Shown: piece by piece, positions 27,701 to 39,700 of the stretch
Layout: the number at the start of each line of letters is the position of its first letter
Position numbering within the stretch: position 1 is the first letter of the stretch
Source: Ciona intestinalis
Taxonomy: Eukaryota > Chordata > Ascidiacea > Phlebobranchia > Cionidae
NCBI RefSeq assembly: GCF_000224145.3
Contig: NC_020173.2
Location: forward strand, 5,341,039 to 5,405,038
Reading direction: 5' to 3'
DNA length: 64,000 bases
Translations under genes and position numbers: made by a program
The notes under the pieces: model-generated
What the model was told of the DNA's origin: nothing
Databases searched by the model: none
The model's input: only the letters and a program-made list of their open reading frames with translations

Positions 27701-30700
27701 TGAAATACCGTAATAGAACCTAAACCCGATATTTCCTGATTGTATTTTATACAATTACCAACACTCATATATAGTCATAAATAGTCGCAAGTCTGCGGTT
27801 ATATGATGTCCAATCTTACCCCAGCCAGTCTACTATAATACCTGTACAGAATAAATAAGAATATGAGACGACTTTAACAGCATTCACTTTGTGTTGTAGC
27901 GATTGAAATCAACTTCACGCTTTGGAATAAAACATGTTGTAGCATTTGGCCGGCGATAAAACAACAGCGGCCGGGAAGGTGGCCGAGAAACGACGCTTTA
28001 CCGAGATGTGTCGTAACTAGACGGAAACCGTTGTTGACAATGAAAAGATTGTGGAACGACTGCCCGCTTACCACAAAAGGTGGAAACGTCAGACGTTAAA
28101 TTGTAATGGCGCAGGTGTCGGCGTATTTATACCCCTATAGAATCCGTTATACTGTAAGTTCCCTCCTTCCCCGGCCTATGTTATAGTGCGTCGAAAGCGA
28201 GAAACGTCATGATTTCCATTGTCATTGCACAATACGCCACACACAGCGAATGCTACGTATATACAGACAGCAGGAAAGATCGAAGTTTTAAAGCAAAGGC
28301 GTCTGTTGCAACGTAAAGCTGACCTTTCTAAAAAGCTACATTATGTGCACTGTTCCTGAACCGCAAAAGGAACGGAATACAACACAGTTCGTATATATAC
28401 TGTCTGTTAAGTGTTTGGGGTACGGAAAACGATTTTCGTGAGAAACTTACATAAAGGCGGTCATAACCTCCATGAAGCTGTAATCAAAATCGAGCCTTTG
28501 ATGAAAACAACCACCGATGGACATTACGGACGTATACAAGCACCATACAACACCAGCTGATTGGGATTAGAGCTTATGTTCTCACGCCTGCTGGAAAAGG
28601 TGCCACTACACTAAGTATACCAGCATGTTGGGAATGTCCAAATTCCGTCGTATCATATAGTAGAGTATACCATATCCTCACGACTCCCATATACCGTTGT
28701 TAATAGTTTTTAACACGTTCCGAATATTTAGATATCATGTACTAAAGATGTCCCATCACACCCCCGACCATACTATGCTATCGAAAGCTCTATGATATTT
28801 TTAATAACTGGACATGACCGGGACCTTTTCACCGGCAAAGCAAACATAGAATATCCGCTTTCAAGCTAACCGGGTGGCCTTGATGGTTCGAACAGACCAG
28901 TGTTTCTCAACCAATGGCATATATAAATGTATATCATAAGAGATGTATATATGATTCTTATATAACTATTAGTTGGACTTGATTTTTAACTGTAAAATTT
29001 TCGTAAAAAAATCCTTACTGTATTGAATGCATTTAGTATGACATGCTTATACCCACTTGTTAGCACAATCTCATTTAGGTTTGTGCAGAATGTACTTGGT
29101 AATAAAAAGCAGTTTAATCGTTAAACAGTTGCAAATATAGACGTTTTATCGAACCTATATAATAAAACGTCTTGTGGTATTGTTGCAAGGTGCGAGACAG
29201 CGAAACAGGATGCCAGTGAAAATAGTTCGGGGCAGAAAATGCTGGGAAACACTGGCATATTCTGGCAGAAGGAATGTTATGTCTGGAAAAGATATTTACT
29301 TTTGCCGGTAAACTGTATAACCCGGCAGTAAGCGTGGCCTCTATTTGCTTATGCACGTTTCGGAGCGACACATCACAGATCAGAGGTCGTAAATGACTTT
29401 TGCCGAATGACAACTGTACGGTCAGTGACAACAAATAGGGTTACGCCTCCGAAAACGGGGACGTAAAAAGTCAACATTACCCAATACGTGAAAAGCGTTT
29501 GGAGAATAGCAAAGTACGGGCGGTTATATTAAATATAAAACGTTTTAGAAGTTTTACAATTTACTCCGACGCTTTAATCCTAAAGCGGAATCTCATAACT
29601 TTTCCTATGTTTGTCTCTAAGTATTAATATAGGCCAAGAATGTTTGTAGATCAGAGTAGTCACTAGTCACCTATGTTAGCGGAATTTTATGCGACCAGCA
29701 AAGAATCATCGGAATTCGAGTTGATAATTACAACCAGTCTTCCGTAAAGCAAACGTTCGTGGGTCGCTAACGAAGCGCTACCTTTTATGACCTATTGGAA
29801 CGGCAATACAATAAAAATTCCGTACGTTTAAGCTCTTTCTACGGTGCGAGAAATGTTAAACAGAATATAGTAGGGTTGGGGAAGATGGGACACTTCTTTA
29901 TTTCATTTTCTTGTCTCATTTGTGTAGTAAACACAGAACATTCAAAGAATTATAAAACCATGTCCTTACGACTTCCATAGACAGACTGTTGTTAATTGTT
30001 TAAAACACAATCAAGAAACTTGAATAGTATGTGCTAAAGATGTCCCGTCTTCTCTCTATATGTAACAGCAAAGAACACCTAATGATTGTAATACTTTTTT
30101 GGCATTTCGAATAGACAGTTATGATTTAAAACAAAAAAAAACTCATGCAAATATTTTAACTTTTTTATTGCATTTACTATCAAGTATATGACTATAGGCC
30201 TAAAGTTTCATGGCAAGTTGCGCGTATGAGCGTTAATAAAAAGCTTTTGTTGTCGCACTGAACGCCTCGTTCACTTTTGCTTGTTTTACTGGGCATGGCT
30301 GGGTAGCTAGCAGGTTATATGTACGTAACTGAATTGCGATTATGACAAAACCAAAGCGATTGTGCGTCTTGCCTTTGGCTATACGTTTGATGCAAAGTGC
30401 TCACAGTAAAATAAACTACAAACAGATATTGATATCAAATCAAACGATCTAAGCACTATGTATGCGCAGAAATAGAACTGTTTTGGTCGAAAACGATATA
30501 TCTTTAAAAAAGTGCCTTTGCATACTTAATAGGTCACTAAATAAATAGCAGGACAGATATTTTAAGACCACAGCGTTTATCAAACTGTCCAATATAGGTT
30601 GTTTAAAACTGTAACATTGCTGGAATAGTTACGAGGTAATACAGCGATGTTGCAAAACACTGGACTTTGTGCACAAATATTGGTGCACCTACTTCGACAG

Positions 30701-33700
30701 TCAAGGTAATGGGAAAGCAAATAACAAACGATATGCTCGAATGGAGAAAGTGTCGTAAAATATGATTATGGCTCTGCAGAGTTGCGGTTGGGGTTTTAAA
30801 AGTGACTATCATACAAAACTTGTCGTTTTTAATATAGATTATTTCTTTTGAAATTACACGTATTCTAGGGGATGTGTGCTAGACACGTTTGAGTTTGCGG
30901 TGAAAGAAATCTATGACTAGATCAGGTAAGCTACTGACTGGTGTGTACTGTGTACTCATATGACGGATACTGCGGTTTTGCTAGCTTCATTACTGTTTGA
31001 CCAGAAACGAGAAACAAAAACACGGTTGCCTAAACTGACGTGTTACAGTTTTGGAAGGGATAAACTAACAAATTTGTATCAAGTTTATTTCATAAATCCC
31101 TATAGAGCAACAATTCACCACAAAACACCGTTTGGGGAGAGAATTCTGTCAGATTTTAACTAGAAACAAAAATGTTGACCATTTTAAACGGTATTTGGAG
31201 AAAGATTTAAGCTGGTTTGGGGCTTTGTGTAAAACCTTAATCAGCACAAAAGATCTGGTGCCAGACTAGCTGAAAATTCGAACAAATAAACAAGTACAGC
31301 TTTGGTAAGACAATAGTTAGCCAGGATCAAAGGGGTTTCGACACGGACGGTACTGGCAAGAATTACGAAAACAAACAACGCTAAAAATGCGCTTAGAATC
31401 AAAGAACGCTAAACAAACTACCGCAGTGGGGAGGGGGCAGCGGCAAAATAAAGTATCTTAAAAGACCCACTGCAGAATGCGATTAGCTACCTGCCAAATT
31501 AGCAAAATTAGACGACTTCAAAATAAAATGGGGTTTATACAGTGGGCTTATTGATTTGACTATAAGTTAATTATAAGACCCATACGCACTGTGTGACCCA
31601 CGTAACAATATATATGCACACTGATAACGCTTGAAAAGCAATTGACGACAAATCCGTGAGCAAACAGCTATGTTTGTATTGGACGGTGAAGGATAACTGT
31701 TGAAACTGGTTCGAAACTAAAATAGTTAAGATACATAAAATAAATGGGGACATTCTGACAAATTGTTAGTGATCTAGTTTTTTCTTAAATGTGAAACGGA
31801 AGTGTGGGCTTACTTGGTAGGGAAAGGACAAAGTATTTATGAAAGGAATGTCTGCGAAATGGTGGAGTAATGATCAGTTTGTTTGCGGCAAAGGTGCGAT
31901 TATCGGTCGCACTTGATGCTCGGTAACAGTTGAGTCGATCGAAGGTACGGCGTAACTGGTCGCGAGAAGCATAATTCGATCAAAGGCGCATTGGCGGGGC
32001 CATTGTTTACAGAACAAGGGGCATTGTTTACGAAACAGCGGTTTCCTAACAGAGAAAGCGATCGGATCGAGTTTCATGGTCCACAATGGAGAGGGCGGTA
32101 GTGGGGTTCATGGGGCAAGACATCGAAGGCCCAGTAAAATGTAATTCAGATCTTTGGTCGTTTCGACTGCTCTCATTCAGCGCTAATCCCCGTAAGACTG
32201 TGTCAAACGCTGGAATAAAAGCGCCCCCCGTTTTCCAATGGATCAGAGCAGACAGGGCGTGCATAAACAAGCAATAATAATCCAATAGAGCGATCCACTT
32301 ACATATGTACGTGGAAGTGTTTTTCGCTGCTTGGGAATTTCGTATCACAGCAGTGTCCAAGCTTTTTATTGACCCATTGACAAACCATTGATATATCTTG
32401 CGTCATACTGAATTCAATTTAAAGAAATCGAAACAATGATTGCCAAAAGGAAGTTTAATCATTGAATATCGATATAAGGTGTTGGCTTTCACATTACGAA
32501 CTTTATTAAAAGGGCAATGTGACTTTGGATGTTTTAAAATAATCACAAAGCGTTTTTTTTTCAATTACATTAATGCTTCCCGATAAAAGCCATTAGGAAA
32601 CTGAACCATACAGTGTATATATGGCATACACAATAGCAGGTTGGAACTGACCAGTTTCACAGCGATTGAATTCCATTAGACGTTGGTCACATTTGAGCGG
32701 ATAATCTTTCAGACATGGCAGGATTCGTCGCTCCCTCAAACAAGGTACATGTATTGTGTTCGGGGGTCCAAGCTGGATAGAATGACGCAGGAAAATCACG
32801 CCCATAAGATGAACAAAGGGATCGGCGCCTACTAAAGACTATTGCCTTTAATCTTGGAGCACAAAGCAGGAATGAACTAATTTTTAGATAAGGGTTCCGA
32901 CCACACGGATTTTTACTTTGTATTTTAAAGGCGATTTTCTAAACAATTGGGGCAATTTCTTAATAGTGAAAAACCACGTTTTTTTGCTACTGTTACATGA
33001 TATGCATCACTCAGCGAAAATTGACAGTTAGAATAAGAAGTCGGTGAATTCGACTCGCCGTCAACGGACCTGTCAATCACCATATTCTCATCAATAGAGA
33101 ACTAAAGGAAGGACGAATTTTAAGTGGATTCCCCACTTAGGACAATTAAGTTGAATTGAATCAATGGTTCTTCACTACTCGATCAATAACATTGATTTTC
33201 CGCGTTAAACGACAAAGCAGGAGCCGCGGCATAGGGAACCGAGAGACTCCACAGTCGTTTCAATGCTTGGTCCCACGACACTAATTGAATTTCGGGGCCC
33301 AGCGCTCCTACATAGATGCACTTCACGCTTATTGGCTTATCGACCGGTTGCATAATTTCTTCAGCTTTATTATGCACTGGTTCAAAGACTTAATGGTTAT
33401 TCGGGAAATTAAATTCCGCTGACTTTGACCAGCAGGGGGGTTTTATAACACGACAGCTTGTACTTGTGGCGATTTTTCATACATAAAAAAGCGGGGTAAG
33501 ATTGACTGTAATTTGGGAAGAAAGACGAGCGTCTTGTCTCGCTAAGTAAGCGGTTTTCACCTCTCTGCACTTTTTCTTTTTTAGCATCCAAAAGAGACGC
33601 GAAGCATGTAGATTGAACGGCCTGATTAGCGTGTTTAATGACCAGTATTAACTTGTATAAACACGAGTCTTCTCAGGATGATTAAACGGCATCCGAACTA

Positions 33701-36700
33701 ATTGGACGCTGTTTGTTTAACCCGTCTGTGCAGTTCACAGTTCGCACGCATACACGAAGACGCGTGTCGGACAGGCACTAATTAATCAGGGTAAACAACG
33801 AGATAATACACATAATATACACAATACACACTATAGACGGGTGTCACTGTCTTGTCGCTGAAACAGAGGGTTTCAAAGCTTGTTATAAAATAGTCTTTAT
33901 AGAATTGAAAACCTATCTCAAAGGGCTAAGTTATTTTTGGATGATTTCCAAGTAAAATATTCCTTGGCTCGTGTACAAGCAGATATAAGTTCGTTCTAAC
34001 CGAGTTCTGTGAACCCCAATTCAAACGTTCATGGTCTTTCTCTTTGGGGAACGTTCATTTGTTATCCAGAAAGATTCGTATTCTGATATGGGAGTACATC
34101 ACCGTTGTGGCATGTTTTTGCAAGGAAACTACCCCGGGATTTCATAACCAACTGTATCCGTTTATGTTTTGAAAGTTTTCCAGACTGAGATGGTTTCATA
34201 GGTTCATGGGGAGTAACGCCGATTTCAGAAACTAAATCTATTTATAACTATTGACCCTTTAGATAACATGGCATTGCAGTTTTGATATTACACCTGTATG
34301 GCTGGAAAGAATTAATTAATTCTTCACATAGTTGACCGCATGTATGTATATATATATATATTTGTGTATACGGGCGTCGGGTGATTGCTTTTCGTCATGT
34401 GTGGCCGAAGAAGCGGTCAAGAGGTCAGCTGCTGGACAGCAAGATTCGTTCGTTTTTTGACGTGATCGGTTTACTGTGACGTAACACTTCCGCGTCGGGA
34501 ACGAGAACCGACTTCCCACGTCGGATTTATGATTGTTCGACAACAAACAGCTTGAGATTGGCCTTGGTCGCTTGTCATAAACACGAATACGAGTGAATTT
34601 TGTTTGAAAATCTGGGTGGTCGTAATGCATTGATCTGTCGATGACAGAACATGCAGGGCCAGCTGTGGCAGCGGAAACATTCAGTTTGATGAAAGCTTCT
34701 TAAGCATGACAAGTGTACGCTGTCAATGATAGCTTGTTTAGACATCGCCGAAAAAAATCGAAGTAAAAATGCCAAAAAATAAAAATTCGAACAAAAAGTG
34801 CTAAAATTTAAAATTCGAAAAAAAGGGGGGAAATGCTGAAACTTTGGCATCAATGGGTTGTATAGGTTCAGGTTTGGAGAATTTAAAAAAAGCAAACTTG
34901 AAGTAATGCTTTGTTGTTGGGACGTCGGTATTTTTGTGGCAAGCAGCACAAAAGATGTGATTCAAGTCAGAGTTGTATCTGTTTACAGCTATTAGCAATT
35001 GCGGTGTCGCGCGCCAAGCTGTGTGGTCTGTACGGTTTACTGCGATCGAACCAACCGGGTTAAAAGTCATCACAAAAACGGAATCGAGTTCGGGTTGTTC
35101 CTTCACTTTCCCTAGCGAAGATCAAAACATGCTAAGCCGCAGTGGTAAGACATACTTGCTGGCTCGGGGGGTTGCATTGCATAGCCGCAGACTCGGTTTG
35201 GGTAAATTCTCTACCCGTGACCCAGTCGTGAGCTAAGCATACGTTGGGCCGGAGTTTGGGACGGAAAACGCCGCCGCCGACCGCAAATATGCCAATGTCA
35301 GGTTTGGCTCTTGCAATTTAGCGGAAAATTATCTAAAGTGGCATTGTGTGTGAATCAAAGCATTCTATTTTCGGTGTCGCCGGTATAAGGGAGTCGTCTG
35401 GAAAGCGACATCCGCTTACAGGAATGATAAATAGAAGTCAATTGAATGATCAAAATAAGCCACTGACGTCATATAGAAAGTGAATATGAGACGTACATAT
35501 GCTCATAAATATCATATTTCGACGGTTGACAAGAGTGCCAGCGAAAGAATGGCTGGTTAAATTCCATAGGAGCAAGACATGTATACCTGATTGTGTATGC
35601 TGCCAAAAACACGACTCTGGACCGCATTCGCAAAGCAAGTTTCGGTCCAGTTCCCTAAGTATTTTTCTCTATGTATTTTCGCATACACTAGATTTCCTGA
35701 GGCGTGGAAGATAACCGGGTATATAGGTCCAGACAAAGTGGTCGGAAGCAATGATAATGGGAAAGGAAAAACATTTCAATAGCTATGGGAAGTAGAAGCA
35801 CATCGAACTTAGTTTACGAAATACAAAACCGCTAACTTCACGCTTAGACGGAGAGATAAGTTTCGGATACAAAGCACTGCGTTTTACAATTTCACTATCG
35901 AATGTCCGTTGTTGTACCGGAGCGAGTCTTTGGGTTGATACTAGCAATATTTTCGGCCTTTTAGGTACAGAGGATGTACTGTGTCATATTTGGTTTTTGT
36001 TTCGATGGATCCATACACATCTGAGGTCTGGATTTAAGCCGAACGCATACAACGCTCAATGGGGGTTCTTTCATTGCACTGTAGATTGATTTAAGAGGCG
36101 CTTACACTGACAGGGAGCGCACGTTGTTCTTGTACGTATATACACCTGGCGATTGGGCATCTGCGTTGAGATAAGCACTATGTGTGGTCCTGTGGGTCCG
36201 GTGCAGTCTCATAATTGTGAAGTGCTCGGATTAAAACGCAATGTACTCAAGTACGAGCATTGAATGCGAACGATAAGCTGTGATTCAGCTTTATTAACAC
36301 ACAGTGTAAGTAACCTACGGCGAGACAATAAATAAGATCTATGAATAAACGATTGTGCCCAGTAGCGTCCATAAACCGTAGTTGCTTAACGGTTTTTGAT
36401 TTTCTAACTTTTAAAACTCGATCTTTTGAAATAAAGTTTAACAGTTGACAATTAAATTTTTAAAATACCAAAAATTGAACTTAATTGATAAATATGCCCA
36501 ATGACCCATTTGGGCTTAAAACCGTTGAGTGCCTATAATATATGCTACGGTACCGGAAAAGTTTTAGGACATTTAAAAAGGACGTTCGTTACAGTGAATA
36601 CTTTGGCTTAATATAACTCATGACAATAGTATAGAAAGACACAGTCACGACCGTGCTATGACATTTGCGTCCACTTTGGACATTAAACAGGAAACTGGTA

Positions 36701-39700
36701 GGGTGGACATCGTGGAAAGTAACGGAAAAAATATCCAAGAGTTCGGAAATAACTTAAGAAAGTTGTTTTGGGCCACGCGCACTATTAAAGTATTCACTGA
36801 GGGAAAACAGAAACAATCTGAACATTGTTTAAACTTTATACCATTACCTAAATGTATCGGATTTGCATTCAACATTATTAAGTTGCTTGACGTTGAGATA
36901 ATAGAGACAATCCTTGTGTATCAGATGCAGTTTTAAAATTGCATTCAACATAGCTGGTTCACTTCTTGTGGTAAAAAAAAACAGTTTTCCGCATTAAAAA
37001 ATCCAAAAAAAGAAAGCAATACTTCGGTATATATGGAACATTATTTCAACAGACGTATGCTGTTTAGCTTTGCATTCAGTATTTAGGTAAAACTTACAAG
37101 TTGCATTCAAAACTACAAAACAGATAGCGTATGAATATGAACCCTCAAAGTTGTAGTTCTACAGTTGGTATAGAATTTTTATAAGCATCTGGAGGCGTTA
37201 ATATAAAACCCAGCATGCTACAAAGGCACGCGTGGATGGTACTTAAGTAAAAGGCGTGCGTTCTTGGCTGAAAGCCCGAACTATTGGAGCGAATATAGTC
37301 CAGCTTTACGGACGAGAACCTTGCCAAATTGCATGCGAGTAGTGTTTACACAAATCACACAATAATTCGAAGCGAAACACAGCGTGCTAGTTTACTGGCT
37401 TGGACATAATGGAGAGTCCTATATATTTTTGTCCGCCTTTAACGGGTAAGCGGCGGCAGCGATTAACCTGTCTTACGGCGAGACCTCGTCGGTCTTACGT
37501 TTTACTAAGCAGGTTAAGACAACAAAGCAATGTCGACTATATTCTGGCAGCAACCGAGACAAGACGTATAGACCTATATACCAATTGTGACTTTTTGGTT
37601 CATTAAAGAGATAGCACAGTGCGTGCTTGAACGGCGTCGCAAAATTGCGGTTCCAAACGAAATGCGGCGTCTAAGCACGAATCATGAAGTATCTACTGGC
37701 ACCAGGACGTTAAAACAAAATATTTTCTAAAAAATTGAAGTCTTTAAAAGCATTCGCGTGAAGCCACTGTTGTGAAATGTGTGGCCACTGCTTGAAGTTA
37801 TAGTGATAAGCGGGTGTAGTAGACGCCCATGTTTATACACGGAAATGGGTGAGGTGTGGACCGGTGTTTCGTCTGCGTTTGGCAGAAAATTGGATAATTT
37901 GCAATGTCGTGTATTTGCTGTGAAATAATTGTTTTCTCTTTGCCATTTGGGTTAATGCCACACACCTGCGGCATGAATATAAAGCTGAATCCACGCAGAG
38001 CAAGAAGCTGTAATTAACGCATGTTGGTCTGTGAAACGGTCAATAACCGGGTAATTACTGAAACGGTTTCATCAAAGCAGTTACTGTGAAAAGCACGAGA
38101 GGACAACGACTTTAACGAGCGGTTATTTTGATTGCCTTGCACCGGATAATTTGCCAAACAAGCACGCTTTTACAAACGACCGTGCAAATTGAATGCACGC
38201 CCGTTGTAAAACAACTGAATAAAAATAGGTGTGATAATCCCACGCTAACAGCTTCAACAAATACTGTGAAAAACAAGCCGGTAGGCAGCTGTATCTCTAT
38301 ACACATATTCATTATCATTACAGCGTCGACTCACAATTTCAATTCTAACCGTGACCTTTTCTGTTACACATTTTTTAACTTTCCCAGACGTTTTAGACCA
38401 AACTTTCATTATAAAGAGAATAACTCGCAGACGTATGAACGATGAATCACACATGATGCACCAACAGTAAATGCGACGTAAACAGGTTTCGAATTTTGAC
38501 TAAAAACATACCAATCTTTTGAAAACAATAGCTCAGAAAAAAAAGGTAAAAAGTCATTTTTTCCAGCATTTAAAATTCATTTAGAATGCTGCAACATTCT
38601 GCTATAGTTCGGAACATGTTTATTGCTTGTTAAAGTTGCCGAAGTCGTTCGTTTTACGACCAGTAACTTCATTCATGGTGACCGGTGTAAAGGTCGTCTA
38701 GTTATTGACATTCTGACGCTTTATGTAACCGCCAACGAGCACGGATATGTATTGGAACTTTACAAGTAATATATGACCTAGAGGCCGTTCAAAAGGGCAT
38801 GGCGCTGTGGCAAGTTACAAGCTCACAAACTGGTTATTATTCTAATAATAATAACTTAATTTGTCTCTGCGATTTCGGTAGGGAAAATTAAAAAATATTT
38901 TAAACAAAAAAAAGGATATAGCGACAAAACAACAGTTGTTAAAACACGCTTACAGTGATTCGATTGATTTTGAAATGTAGCGTCTAACATAACGCCGACT
39001 GCTACAATAGATTTTGTCAGCCAATCAGGCATAATCCAGCAAACAACAAATAAAGCGGAGACCACTAAACCTACAACGATGAGGGACGACGCTCAGCTTG
39101 TAAAGCCGGAAACCAAAGCGACGCTCGCGCCCTTCGACGTGCGGCCTCTTTCTGGCGAAAAAGGGAATCATAGAACTGCACAGGTGCCTTACGGCGGGAT
39201 ACCAAACGTCATGCGGCGTAACTGCAAATTCAGCCCGATTTCAGAGCTGGCTCGATACCTATAGGCGGCAAGCGAACAGCTCAATTGAAATTCCTTTATT
39301 TATCCAAAGCGCTCTGTTGGAAGTAAAGCGCTTGAGATTTCGCGAGGCGCTGGCAGAAGAACCGGCTTTGATAAACCAAGTATCGGCAAACAAAAAGACC
39401 CCCGGAAGAATTGCACTTCAGCGGGGCGCGAAGTGCTTCAAGCCCGCGGAAATTCCGCCGAAGTCGAGTATCGTTTGAGCGAACGAGTAGCAGCGTGTCA
39501 AGTTTAAGGGCTCGTTTCCCAAAACATGTCGGCCGCTTGTTCGTGATGGATTAGTTCCGTATCTATAATTGCCGCTCCTGGCTACGTAGCGTTCGGCCTT
39601 TGTCCGCAATTGAGCGAATCGCTCCTACGTAGTTGCTATAGGCAAGCCTTAGAGCTGATTCACGAAATTTAAAACCATAAGAGCTATTCAACTACAGTAC

